From an uncultured Oscillospiraceae bacterium (GTDB taxonomy: Bacteria; Bacillota; Clostridia; Oscillospirales; Acutalibacteraceae), in NCBI GenBank assembly GCA_900543525.1, contig UQRS01000007.1, positions 1 through 39,299 on the forward strand: DNA of 39,299 nucleotides, given 5' to 3'. Position numbers and translations under genes: made by a program. Positions 7,704 through 15,915 of the stretch are shown piece after piece. The notes beneath the pieces are model-generated. The model did not search any database, had not been told where the DNA came from, and saw only the letters and a program-made list of their open reading frames with translations. Positions within the stretch are counted from its first letter, which is position 1. Every line of letters begins with the position of its first letter.

Positions 7704-8073
7704 TTACACATACCTGCTGAGCTGCCGCTCGACCGCGGCCGGCGGCACCTCAGTCCGGAACAGGATATAACTGTCCCCGCGAAAGGTCAGCCGCCCGGTC
7801 ATGTGCGGCATGCAGCGGTCAAACTCCCTTTGCGGCATGAGCAGCCATCGGGTGGTGCCGTCGGTAAACCGAAAGGTCACGCCGAAGTTTTCGCGCCGGT
7901 TCACGATGTGTTTTTTGATTTGTGCTTATGCTGGAAATATAAGATCGCCGATCGAGCACCCGCACCCATTCGGTTCACTTGAGGTAAACGAGATTCATCA
8001 GCCGGTCGCATTTCCAAACCAGCAAAATCAATAAACCTGCAGTTATGGCGAGCAAAATCCAGAAAAGCTTCAT
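7704..8073 (-). pseudogene. broken DUF2500-like membrane protein
   Basis: The open part, 7704-7904, codes for RENFGVTFRFTDGTTRW followed by MTGRLTFRGDSYILF, the pattern I know from DUF2500. It lacks a proper start. Reading upstream, an ATG at 8073 overlaps the stop of the preceding gene (ATGA) and gives MKLFWILLAITAGLLILLVW, one transmembrane helix, ending at an in-frame TGA (7975-7977) after 32 codons. The same frame continues beyond the TGA with WVRVLDRRSYISSISTNQ. It joins the open part if one A is removed from the six-A run at about 7909-7914. One gene with a stop and a single-base frameshift explains all three pieces. Alternatively the 32-residue peptide is real and the rest is decaying. 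Confidence 0.6.
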
Positions 8074-8681
8074 TTTACCTCTTTCTCCGCCGCACGGTCG
8101 TGGCGCTCGGCAAAGAAGGCCTCTTCAAACTCGGCGCGTTCTTCCCTGCGCACCTCCGTCTGCCGCGCTGCCATATCGGCCTCCAGCTGCAGGCGGCGTG
8201 CCTCTCCCTTTTTGTACCCCTTGCGGTAGAAAAGCAGCATCAGCCCTCCGTGGAGGAGGAGCATCGGCAGCGCGGCCAGAACCGGGTTGGGAATCAGAAA
8301 GTCCAGCAGTCCAAACGGGCTGAGCAGCGAACCAAGCCGCCAGCTGAGCAAACTCTCTCCCACGGCGGACGGCAGCAGAAGCAACAGAATCCAGGCATGC
8401 AAAATCCCGATCCTTCGATAAATCCGCTTCGGCTCGACATAAGTTACCGGGTCGAGCGCCGCCCGGTAGAGAAGAAGAGGATTCAGCACACAGCAGAGAA
8501 TGGTGGGCAGAACCGCCAAAACGCTGGCCATCGCCCGCGCGTCTGTCTCCAGGTTCAAAATCTGAAAATCGCTGAGCTGCGGATAGACAATCAAATTCAG
8601 CACGCCCTTTGAAACAAGCACACCAATATAGGAAATCAAAAAGGTCAGTGCCAGCATTTTCGGTACTGTGCAGTATTTCAT
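8070..8681 (-). CDS. multi-pass membrane protein, unknown function
   Basis: The 203-residue product has about four hydrophobic segments: ALTFLISYIGVLVSKGVLNL, a second around VLAVLPTILCCVLNPLLLY, a third HAWILLLLLPSAVG, and a fourth VLAALPMLLLHGGLMLLFY. A highly charged C-terminal coiled-coil-like tail (RRLQLEADMAARQTEVRREE) follows. I do not recognise the family. The ATG at 8681 has GAGAGG upstream at a good distance; an ATG at 8702 has none. Its stop overlaps the start of the broken DUF2500-like gene, so the two formed an operon. Confidence 0.75.
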   Translation of the reverse strand: MKYCTVPKMLALTFLISYIGVLVSKGVLNLIVYPQLSDFQILNLETDARAMASVLAVLPTILCCVLNPLLLYRAALDPVTYVEPKRIYRRIGILHAWILLLLLPSAVGESLLSWRLGSLLSPFGLLDFLIPNPVLAALPMLLLHGGLMLLFYRKGYKKGEARRLQLEADMAARQTEVRREERAEFEEAFFAERHDRAAEKEVK

Positions 8682-9035
8682 AATTATGCCTCTCTCATAC
8701 ATTCGGTCACAAAATAAAGGAAAAAAGGGAGAGCCGCCTCACCCCTTTCGCAGGGACAAAAGCAGCCGGGCGCCTTTTCTCATCGTCCGAGAGAGAGCCC
8801 CATGGCAGAAAGCCAAACGGGCAAAAACCCGAAAGGCCGATAAACCGCGCCCGCCCTTCCCCGGCGGTCGCCCGGCCCGCAGAAAAGAACCTGAGGGCCG
8901 GTTTTTGCAAAATCTCTTTCAAAGCTTCGCGGAGACAGAAGACCTCCCGCGCCGCAAAAGCAGAGGCCTTCTCCCGGCCGTCCGAGTGTCCGATTGTTCG
9001 ACCGGGCGGCTATCCGGCTATCCGGCCGTACCGCG
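8682..9035. other. intergenic stretch without a supported gene
   Basis: No coding region with a ribosome binding site is seen. A 7-base inverted repeat CCGGCCC/GGGCCGG lies near 8877-8904. A short tandem of CTATCCGG occurs twice at 9010-9026, just after the flotillin stop. No clear T-tract terminator for the flotillin gene was found. Confidence 0.5.
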
Positions 9036-10445
9036 TTAGACCTCCTCCGCCGGGCAGGAGGCCGGCGCTACGGACACTGCCGGCTCCTCCGTCTTTTTGC
9101 CGAGATATTTCGGCAGCTCCATTCCCGCCATGTTGAAAAGGTCGCTCATCGGCGGAACCGATTTGAACATCCCCGACAGGAAGTTGGCGGTGGCCGGCGT
9201 GCCGTCCTTGCCGCCCATCCCGTCCCAGACGGTTACCTTGTCGATCTTCAGCTTGCCGATCGCCTCCACCTGCGTCTTGACCAGGTTCTCCAGCTTGTCG
9301 GCAATCATCAGCTTCATCGCGTCGTCGGCGCTGCCGCCCACGGCGTCGATAATTTTCTGGAAGCCCTCGGCCTGCTTGGTGAGGATTTCCTGCACGCCGC
9401 GCGCCTCGGCCTCCATTTTGGCGAAGATGGCGTCGGCCTCACCCTGCGCCTTACGGCGGATCTGCTCGGCCTCGGCCTCGGCTGCCAGCTCCTTCTGGCG
9501 TTTTTCAATCTCAGCCTTGACGATGATGTCGGCTTCGAGGGTCGCCTTCTCACGGGTCGAACGGGCAGCCTCGGCCTCCTGCTCGGCGGCATAAGCCTCC
9601 TGCAGGGCGCGCGCTGCCTGAATCTTCTCGGCGGCGGTGGCGCGGCGGAGGGCGTCGGCCTGCTTCTCTTTCAGGGTTGCATCCGACTCGGCCACCTGCG
9701 CTCTGGCCTCGTTTTCACCCTTGATGGCCTCGGAATCGGCCAGAGAGACCTGAATCCTCTGCTCTCTTTTGGCGTTGGCCTCACCGATGTCACCGGCGCG
9801 GTCGGCCTCCGCCACCGAGATTTTGGCATCGTTGATGGCCTTGGCCGCCGCCTCCTTACCCAGAGCGGCGATGTAGCCCGACTCATCCGTAATATCTGTG
9901 ACGTTGACGTTGATCAGCCGGAGGCCGATCTTCTTCAGCTCGCTCTCCACGTTGTTGGAGACGGCCGCCAGAAACTTGTCGCGGTCGGTATTGATCTCCT
10001 CAATATCCATGGTCGCGATGACCAGACGCAGCTGACCGAAAATGATGTCCTTGGCCAGCTCCTGAATCTCGGTCAGCTTGAGGCCGAGCAGCCGCTCGGC
10101 CGCGTTCTGCATCACACCGTTCTCGACCGAGATACCGACCGTAAACCGGGACGGCACGTCGATTCGGATGTTCTGCTTGGAGAGCGCGTTTTTCAGGTCG
10201 ACCGAGATGGACATCGGGGTCAGGTCAAGATACTCATAGGACTGCAGCACCGGCACGATGAACGCCGCGCCGCCGTGGATACACTTTGCACTGCGCGCCG
10301 AGCCGTCGCGGTTGTGCCCGATCTTACCATACACAACCAGGATTTTGTCCGACGGACATTTCCGGTACCTCGACAAAAGCACGATCAAGCTGGAAAAGAC
10401 CAGCAGCGCGATCACCGCAAGCAGAATAATTACTCCAGGTTCCAT
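9036..10445 (-). CDS. flotillin-like SPFH membrane scaffold protein
   Basis: Flotillins anchor in the inner leaflet and organise functional membrane microdomains. The 469-residue product starts with a hydrophobic helix (IILLAVIALLVFSSLIVLL). An SPFH/PHB domain follows (about residues 28-200, with VVYGKIGHNRDGS, GGAAFIVPVLQSYEYLDLTP and DITDESGYIAALG). Then comes a long Ala/Glu-rich coiled coil (about 205-375). The C-terminal segment VTVWDGMGGKDGTPATANFLSG is typical of the YuaG/FloT type. AGGAGGAATATCGAA precedes the ATG. It overlaps the NfeD-like gene by 16 bases, the usual partner of flotillins. Confidence 0.93.
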   Translation of the reverse strand: MEPGVIILLAVIALLVFSSLIVLLSRYRKCPSDKILVVYGKIGHNRDGSARSAKCIHGGAAFIVPVLQSYEYLDLTPMSISVDLKNALSKQNIRIDVPSRFTVGISVENGVMQNAAERLLGLKLTEIQELAKDIIFGQLRLVIATMDIEEINTDRDKFLAAVSNNVESELKKIGLRLINVNVTDITDESGYIAALGKEAAAKAINDAKISVAEADRAGDIGEANAKREQRIQVSLADSEAIKGENEARAQVAESDATLKEKQADALRRATAAEKIQAARALQEAYAAEQEAEAARSTREKATLEADIIVKAEIEKRQKELAAEAEAEQIRRKAQGEADAIFAKMEAEARGVQEILTKQAEGFQKIIDAVGGSADDAMKLMIADKLENLVKTQVEAIGKLKIDKVTVWDGMGGKDGTPATANFLSGMFKSVPPMSDLFNMAGMELPKYLGKKTEEPAVSVAPASCPAEEV

Positions 10446-11053
10446 TTCGATATTCCTCCTCTTATATTCTTTTCATGATCGGGATGCAGCCGTTTGACCA
10501 CAACCGTTTCCGAATCGCACAGGGAGAGAACGACCACCGACTCTCCCGTGGGGATGGCGGCCTCCTCCTCGCAGATCGCCTCGATTTCGCAAAGGCGGTT
10601 CTGCAGGGTGAGATTGATCTTTCCGCGGCCCTCTCCCCGCGGCGGCACCGGGATATAAACCCGGCCGGTTTTGCCCACCGCACCCGAAAGCTCGATATTG
10701 CCGCTGTCCTGCAGTTTCATCGCATTCCTGAAAAGCAGCGCCACCCCGAGGAAGGCCGCCGCGCCAGCCGCAAGAGAAATCGCGACCGAAGCCGCAAGCG
10801 GCAGCCGGTAGCAGTTGGACACCAGACCGGCCCAGCCTCCCACTGAGAAAAAGGCGACCAGCGCCCGCAGGCTGAACATGGAAAAGCCGGCGTCTCCCAC
10901 ATCGTCGGGGATACCGTCCCCGTCAATATCCGTGTCGGCTCCAACCCCGAAAAAGAGCAGCAGCGTCTGAATCAGCATGATCGCCGTCGCGGGAATCGCC
11001 ACGGCCGAAAAAATCTTACTGACCTCGCTTAAAGAATTCCACCACGCAAGCAT
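10430..11053 (-). CDS. NfeD/YuaF-like membrane protein
   Basis: Partner proteins of this type accompany flotillins in operons. The 207-residue product has transmembrane helices near residues 15-38, 65-85 and 90-110. A C-terminal OB-fold-like domain (about 125-205; GAVGKTGRVYIPVPPRGEGR, then AAIPTGESVVVLSLCDSETVVVKRL) follows. Between the first two helices lies an acidic loop, DTDIDGDGIPDD, which looks like a calcium-binding DxDxDG loop. The ATG at 11051-11053 is chosen because GGAGG lies 7 bases before it, while the ATG two codons earlier almost touches GGAGG. The gene starts 26 bases after the DUF1836 gene stops. Confidence 0.85.
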   Translation of the reverse strand: MLAWWNSLSEVSKIFSAVAIPATAIMLIQTLLLFFGVGADTDIDGDGIPDDVGDAGFSMFSLRALVAFFSVGGWAGLVSNCYRLPLAASVAISLAAGAAAFLGVALLFRNAMKLQDSGNIELSGAVGKTGRVYIPVPPRGEGRGKINLTLQNRLCEIEAICEEEAAIPTGESVVVLSLCDSETVVVKRLHPDHEKNIRGGISKWNLE

Positions 11054-11079
11054 TTTCATTCCTCCTTCCAATAAAGCCG

Positions 11080-11640
11080 TTACTTCCCAATCTCATACCG
11101 CCGAACCAGGCGGTCGGCGCGCACCTTGACCAGCGCGGAGGCGTAGTAGATCAGAATAATCTTCATCCCCCGCATCAGCTTCTCCCGCGCGCCAGGGAAC
11201 GGCTCGACATAATCGACAATGGTTTCGGCGATTTTTCGGTCGAGCGCCGCCTCATCAAACACCGTTTCATAGTCGATCGCGTCCAGCAGGTCACAGGTAT
11301 ATATATACAGCTTCGCCTCCGGAATAATGTCATCGTCGGTGCAGTTGGCCGTGCCGTTGATATATTCCAGGATGTTGGCGATATTCTCGAGGCTCGTCAC
11401 CTCCCGCAGCATGTTGATAAGCATGATCCGGGTCAGATGGTTGACCGAGTACCGCTTTTCGACCGGGCGGCCGACCCAGCCGCGGTTGATCCAGTTCTGA
11501 ATCACCGGCGTCTCCAGCCCGGTGATTTCCCGCACCTGCTGCAGCATGATGCCGCGGGTCGCAAAAAACAGGCCGGAGAGAAACTCCTCCGCTGTGCGCC
11601 CCCTCCTCTCAAGAACGGTACCGGGGAACATCGGCTCCAT
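11080..11640 (-). CDS. DUF1836 protein, MerR-like
   Basis: The 186-residue product fits the DUF1836 family of low-GC Gram-positives. It has an N-terminal helix-turn-helix-like part with the motif GLETPVIQNWINRGWVGRPVEKRYS, then NHLTRIMLINMLREVTSLENI, as in MerR-type winged helices. A helical C-terminal half follows. A DNA-binding role is probable but unproven. The ATG at 11640 follows AAAGGTGGGTG; earlier in-frame starts lie inside the promoter. It is first in the operon with the NfeD-like and flotillin genes and may regulate it. Confidence 0.8.
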   Translation of the reverse strand: MEPMFPGTVLERRGRTAEEFLSGLFFATRGIMLQQVREITGLETPVIQNWINRGWVGRPVEKRYSVNHLTRIMLINMLREVTSLENIANILEYINGTANCTDDDIIPEAKLYIYTCDLLDAIDYETVFDEAALDRKIAETIVDYVEPFPGAREKLMRGMKIILIYYASALVKVRADRLVRRYEIGK

Positions 11641-11677
11641 TCCGATCACCCACCTTTCTTTGTCACTTGTTGGTATT

Positions 11678-11706
11678 ATATTATCATACATTCGGATGAA
11701 TGTCAA
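11678..11706 (-). promoter_or_regulatory. promoter of the DUF1836-flotillin operon with palindrome
   Basis: On the minus strand TTGACA (11701-11706) and TAATAT (11678-11683) are 17 bases apart. Just behind the -35 lies the inverted repeat ACATTC-ATCC-GAATGT (11688-11703), a possible operator. Confidence 0.75.
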
Positions 11707-11777
11707 TAGTGTTTTATAGAATGCCTAACACATTTTCAGGATGCTTTCAAAAAGAGGCAAAAGCCGCCTCCCACAAA

Positions 11778-11830
11778 CGGAAAAAACTCCGGGTCGCTGC
11801 ATTTTCGCAGGATCCGGAGTTTTTCCGTTT
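11778..11830 (-). terminator. terminator of the dockerin glycosidase gene
   Basis: A long inverted repeat with arms AAACGGAAAAAACTCCGG and CCGGAGTTTTTCCGTTT (differing by one A) and an inner CTGC/GCAG stem. It lies 60 bases past the stop codon at 11892. Confidence 0.8.
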
Positions 11831-11891
11831 TCTGAAAAGAAGTAGGTATGAGAAAAGTCAAAGATGTAAGCGAAATCGTAAAGAGGCCTTT

Positions 11892-14800
11892 TTAGCCGGC
11901 CACGATCATCTGACGCAGCTCTACTACATCGGCAACCGTCAAAAGCTTATCCTTATTCAGGTCGCCGGCAGCCATCTGCTTATCCGTATGGCTTCCGCTG
12001 ACAATGATCTTGCGCAGCTCCACAACGTCGGAGACGGTGACAGAGCGGTCGTCGTCCACATCGCCGAGGCGAACCTCCTCCTCAGGCGCCTTCTCCCCCT
12101 TGACCAGGGTGATCACGCTGATCGAGTAGCCCTCGGTTGCAATCACGATACCGCCGTCGCTCATGACAAACTCGGAAGTCTGTGCCTCCTGCGGCACGAT
12201 ATTCTCGGGTTTATCCGACGTGTTGGTATCCTTCAGGCCGGCCGTATAGGTCTGCGCCGTGCGGCTGACGTTATAACCGGCAAATTCCGGAATCGCAAGG
12301 CCGAGGTTCTTCGCCTCTCCCGTGCGGTTGATAATCTTGACGCAGACGGTGTTTCCGTCCTCCGACCCGGTGAGGGTCACGTCGAACTTATCGGTGTTGA
12401 CAAACTCGAGGCCGTCCGCCTTCAGCAGGTTGGGCTGATGTGCGCCTCCGAAAAGAATGTCCACATAAGCCGGCGCCTGATACCAGGCACTGTCGTTGTC
12501 CATAAAGATGAGGCCCTGATCCCAGCCGTTGTCATTGTGTCCGTCCACCTGCAGGGCGTTGGCCGAGCAGACGATCGGAATGATATCGCTGATACGCTCC
12601 GCATTGTTGATTGCAAACGCGTTGCAGAGTGCCCGCTCAAAGTCGTGGGTCGCCGCGTTCAGCTCAAATACCGGGAAGGCGAAATCCGCGTCGGGGCAGA
12701 TGGACTTCAGCGCCTTGTGCGCACTGATGGCCACCTGAATGAAATTGTAAGGCTCAGTGCCGCGCTCCGACCAGAAGTGGATGTCGAACCAAACCGGCAT
12801 ATTGTGCGCCACCGCGTTGTCCAGAATGGTCTTGTGGTTGGCGAAGGTGGTGATACCCGAAGCCGAACCGGTGAAGTTATAGGGATCGGTGATGATCTCC
12901 TTATAATCAAAGTCGCCGGCTACCAGCGTAATATCCGTATCCAATGCCCAGATGGCGTTGGCAATCGCGTTGAACCGCTCGGCAAAGGCCGCGTCGATCC
13001 GATCCTCATTACCGATCTGAATATAGGGCAGGTCGTACGGCTTCTCCCGACCCATCGAGATACGAAGCTGCACCCACTCGTTCGAGGTATCGGTGCCGGT
13101 CGCGAACTGGATGAAATCGGCCATATCCTGGGGAGACTCATAGCTGCTGAAATCCGGCACAGCCGCTACGCCCAGCGCGTCACAGAGATCCAGGAAGTCG
13201 ATGATGCCGAAGCCGTAGGAGGAGTAGGTGTACCACCAGCCTCTATAAGTGCGGCGGTTTTCGGGCGCACCGACCATATCCTTCCATCTGTACTCGTTCG
13301 CGTTGGCCATACAGCCGCCAAAGCGCAGAACCGTGATGCCCTGATTCTCCAGCAGCTCGCCGACGTCCTTCCGTACCGGCAGGCCCTTATAGCGACCCCA
13401 CTCGCCCGGCTGGAGGAACACATAGCCGAGGTCGAGAGTCCCGGGCTGTGCAATCTCAATGATAAACTGACCGGCAGTCTCACCGCCGTCGGGCGTCAGG
13501 GTGAAGCTGTATTTCTTCCACTCGCCCGAGACTGCAACCGTCTCTTTCGCATAAGTGGTTGCGCCGGCCGCGCTGACGAAGGAGACAATCGCGTTGATCT
13601 CCTCGTCGGCCTTGGCGTAGAAGTAGCCTTCATACTCCTTGCCGCTTACAATATTCATTCCCTTGCGGTTGAGGGACATGTTGCTGATGCCGATGGTTCC
13701 TTCCCCGCCGGTCATGGTGATCCGCTGGCTCTGTCCGTCCTTGAAAGCATTCTCCGAGAAGAGGTCGAGCGACCCTTCGGCCGAGCCGGTGATCACACTC
13801 CGCCACATGCCGGAAACCTTCAAATCGGCGCGATAGGTCGGAATCTCCACCGTCTTGGTCTCGCCGCCGTCGGCGGTATACTGAATGTTCTTGAACTTGG
13901 CGGTCGCGTTCCAGGAGCGCAGACCCAAAAGGCCGGTGCGCAAAGGATCCTGCTCGGTGCAGGAGGCAGCCTGAACCCCGTCGACATAGACGGTAATGCT
14001 GTTCTCGGTCATATCGACCTTCAGGTTGATCCAGCGATTGGCCGCCACCGAGTTGCAGGAGGTATCGCTAATTTTGTTGTAGTTGTACTGATGCCGGGCG
14101 AGGCGCACCGCGCCTTCACTGAGCAGCGAAATCTCATATCCGTTGAAGCTGTCGGCGCCGGCCTTCGCGTCGCTGGTTTTGATGATGAAGCCGGCGGCCT
14201 CCCCATCGAACCAGACATCGGCCGAAAAGCTGCCGCTGGTGCATTCGGAATCGTTGATGGTCAGCTTGGGACCTTCCGACTCCCGATTGATATAGACCAT
14301 TTTCTCCGCGCCGGAGACATCGGTCATCCACTGACCGCCCGCGACCGTGAAGGCCGAATCAAAATCCACAAGGTTGGGCTCGGCAAAGCTCTCGCCGAAA
14401 ATCATCTGGGTCCAGATGCCGCCGTACAGCTCGTGGTTTACATCCTCCATACAAGCGCCGTAAAGCAGGTCGGAGATTTCTCCGGCCTTTTCGTTTGCCG
14501 AAACCTCCAGCGCATAGTCCACGCCATACTGGGCGCTTACCTCGGCCGATACGGCATTGTCCTTTGTATCCCGCACCACGGCGGTATACAGATAGTCTTT
14601 CTCCTCACCGAGCACGTCTTCAACCTCCCAAATATTCTGCTCGGTCGGCCGGACCACCTCAAACGTATCCACAAGCGCGCCGCTCAGGTCGCGTTTTTCG
14701 ACCACGAGAACCAGCGGTGCATCATCGCTGCACAGCATCCGGGCTACCGCCTTTTCTCCTTTTTCGGAGTAGGTCAGGTCAACCGTCGCAGCATACTCCG

Positions 14801-15314
14801 GCAAAAAGAGATTTGCCGCCGGAACCAGCGTTTTGGCCATGCCGTCCGTCTGCCAGTAGAGCGAGAGCGCGCCGCCGCCGTATCCATTATAATACTCGAT
14901 CTTGAGATCATAGAAACGGCCGGCTTCCATCTCGAACCTGCCGGTCGCGTCGGTCGGCCTGTGCGGCCCCGGATCGCTGATGATCTGCTTGCCGCCAATA
15001 TACACCTTGACCCCGTCGTCGGCGCTGGTCGTAAACATGTAGAGCCCGCTTGTCGGAGCCTGAATGCGGCCGGTCCACCGAATGGAATAATGCTCGGCCG
15101 GAACACCCGCTGCCGGCGCGCCGCTCCATTCAAAATTGATCTGCTCGGACACGTCGCCGCTCACATAGGTTTCAAACCCTGTGCCGCTGTAATACTCTGT
15201 CCAGAGGCCGGTATCGGCCGCCTCTGCCGCCGAGGCGGGAATCCACAGCCCAAGCAAAAGCAAAGACACAATCCCCAGAGACAAAATGCGGAACAAAATA
15301 CTCTTTTTCAGCAT
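11892..15314 (-). CDS. secreted GH51-like glycosidase with PA14 and dockerin domains
   Basis: The 1140-residue product probably removes arabinofuranosyl or related residues from plant polysaccharides outside the cell. Layout: signal peptide 1-31 (IPASAAEA); PA14 domain about 35-170 (GLWTEYYSGTGF, TTSADDGVKVYIGG); a Fn3-like segment to about 270; GH51-like start LLYGACMEDVNHELYGGIW (about 283-301); an inserted concanavalin/LamG-like domain about 315-490; a CBM4/9-like module about 500-635; catalytic barrel about 640-960 with likely acid/base E770 (IQIGNE) and likely nucleophile E884 (FELNAATHD); a beta domain to about 1075; and a type I dockerin 1083-1140. Dockerin calcium residues are D1085, D1087, D1089, T1093, D1096 and D1118, N1120, D1122, T1126, D1129. 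The second ATG, 9 bases after GGGAGG, is taken as start. GH51 is my best family guess; another family of the same clan is possible. Confidence 0.88.
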   Translation of the reverse strand: MLKKSILFRILSLGIVSLLLLGLWIPASAAEAADTGLWTEYYSGTGFETYVSGDVSEQINFEWSGAPAAGVPAEHYSIRWTGRIQAPTSGLYMFTTSADDGVKVYIGGKQIISDPGPHRPTDATGRFEMEAGRFYDLKIEYYNGYGGGALSLYWQTDGMAKTLVPAANLFLPEYAATVDLTYSEKGEKAVARMLCSDDAPLVLVVEKRDLSGALVDTFEVVRPTEQNIWEVEDVLGEEKDYLYTAVVRDTKDNAVSAEVSAQYGVDYALEVSANEKAGEISDLLYGACMEDVNHELYGGIWTQMIFGESFAEPNLVDFDSAFTVAGGQWMTDVSGAEKMVYINRESEGPKLTINDSECTSGSFSADVWFDGEAAGFIIKTSDAKAGADSFNGYEISLLSEGAVRLARHQYNYNKISDTSCNSVAANRWINLKVDMTENSITVYVDGVQAASCTEQDPLRTGLLGLRSWNATAKFKNIQYTADGGETKTVEIPTYRADLKVSGMWRSVITGSAEGSLDLFSENAFKDGQSQRITMTGGEGTIGISNMSLNRKGMNIVSGKEYEGYFYAKADEEINAIVSFVSAAGATTYAKETVAVSGEWKKYSFTLTPDGGETAGQFIIEIAQPGTLDLGYVFLQPGEWGRYKGLPVRKDVGELLENQGITVLRFGGCMANANEYRWKDMVGAPENRRTYRGWWYTYSSYGFGIIDFLDLCDALGVAAVPDFSSYESPQDMADFIQFATGTDTSNEWVQLRISMGREKPYDLPYIQIGNEDRIDAAFAERFNAIANAIWALDTDITLVAGDFDYKEIITDPYNFTGSASGITTFANHKTILDNAVAHNMPVWFDIHFWSERGTEPYNFIQVAISAHKALKSICPDADFAFPVFELNAATHDFERALCNAFAINNAERISDIIPIVCSANALQVDGHNDNGWDQGLIFMDNDSAWYQAPAYVDILFGGAHQPNLLKADGLEFVNTDKFDVTLTGSEDGNTVCVKIINRTGEAKNLGLAIPEFAGYNVSRTAQTYTAGLKDTNTSDKPENIVPQEAQTSEFVMSDGGIVIATEGYSISVITLVKGEKAPEEEVRLGDVDDDRSVTVSDVVELRKIIVSGSHTDKQMAAGDLNKDKLLTVADVVELRQMIVAG

Positions 15315-15360
15315 GCAATCCATCCTCCCGGAAGTTGCGGTCACAAAACTCCGCAAAACG

Positions 15361-15415
15361 TTAACGTTAACATTAACGTTAATTGCACTATACCATTCCC
15401 GCCTCCAATTGTCAA
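15361..15415 (-). promoter_or_regulatory. promoter of the dockerin glycosidase with two LacI-type operators
   Basis: On the minus strand TTGACA (15410-15415) and TATAGT (15387-15392) are 17 bases apart. Directly after the -10, over the expected start of transcription, lie two palindromes, TTAACGTTAA (15361-15370) and ATTAACGTTAAT (15372-15383), centred 12 bases apart. The central CG dyad is typical of LacI/GalR operators. Confidence 0.8.
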
Positions 15416-15532
15416 TAGGAAAATGAGGAATTTTTACTTTCCGATGCAAATTAAGCCGGGAGGGTGCAGATTATCCGCCTCTCCCGGCTCTTGCTTTCCT
15501 TCCGACGTTTGTGCCTTGTCCGCCGACGATGC

Positions 15533-15853
15533 CTATATATATCGGAAAGGCTCCGCCTCATCCTCCGGGAGGGGGCGGTCGATAGCCTCGTCCCTTCCTT
15601 TTAAATACAGATAGAACATCTTCAGCATGAGGTCGCTCATATCGTCTTTTTTATGAATCTCCAAATCGTAATAAAACCAGCGGTACAGATCGCCCTTTTC
15701 ATCCAGAATGACGCTGCGGAAATATTCTCCCAGCGTAAAGTGATAAAAAACCAGCTCTTCATAATGGCATTTTTCCAGGTCGCGGACAACCGCTTTGGGC
15801 AGGATTTTCTCCAACCGGCGGGATACAGACTCCCAGAGTGAAAAAGACGACAT
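15533..15853 (-). CDS. DUF6794-like small protein
   Basis: The 106-residue acidic product is mostly helical. Its core (ILPKAVVRDLEKCHYEELVF, then YHFTLGEYFRSVIL) resembles DUF6794, whose members carry a LHFSLGMWIRN-type motif, and a later KDDMSDLMLKMFYLYLKG fits the second helix of that family. Function unknown. The ATG at 15853 has GGAGG 8 bases upstream. It is divergent from two XRE regulators, with the two start codons only 86 bases apart. A regulatory or toxin-antitoxin relation is conceivable but unsupported. Confidence 0.7.
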   Translation of the reverse strand: MSSFSLWESVSRRLEKILPKAVVRDLEKCHYEELVFYHFTLGEYFRSVILDEKGDLYRWFYYDLEIHKKDDMSDLMLKMFYLYLKGRDEAIDRPLPEDEAEPFRYI

Positions 15854-15885
15854 ACCTTCCACCTCCGGATTTATTATAGGTCAAT

Positions 15886-15915
15886 AATACCATATTTTCA
15901 ATAGGTCATTATGAC
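15886..15915. promoter_or_regulatory. shared divergent control region, DUF6794-like / XRE
   Basis: For the minus-strand gene, TTGAAA and TATAAT separated by 17 bases lie between about 15874 and 15902. The palindrome GTCAT-T-ATGAC (15905-15915) and a related AGGTCA copy near 15878 are candidate XRE binding sites. Confidence 0.55.

Noticed and set aside
7975..7977. TGA read as selenocysteine in the DUF2500-like gene
   Set aside because: No SECIS-like hairpin was recognised and the frame also needs a one-base shift, so decay is the simpler reading.
8707..8922. Possible 71-residue minus-strand protein between the membrane protein and flotillin
   Set aside because: No binding site and no recognisable pattern; composition looks random.
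8994..10478. Plus-strand frame of 494 codons opposite flotillin
   Set aside because: It arises from third-position GC bias in the flotillin gene; the minus strand has the recognised SPFH protein.
11700..15614. Plus-strand frame of 1304 codons opposite the dockerin glycosidase
   Set aside because: No signal peptide, domain or binding site; the opposite strand has clear domains, promoter and terminator.
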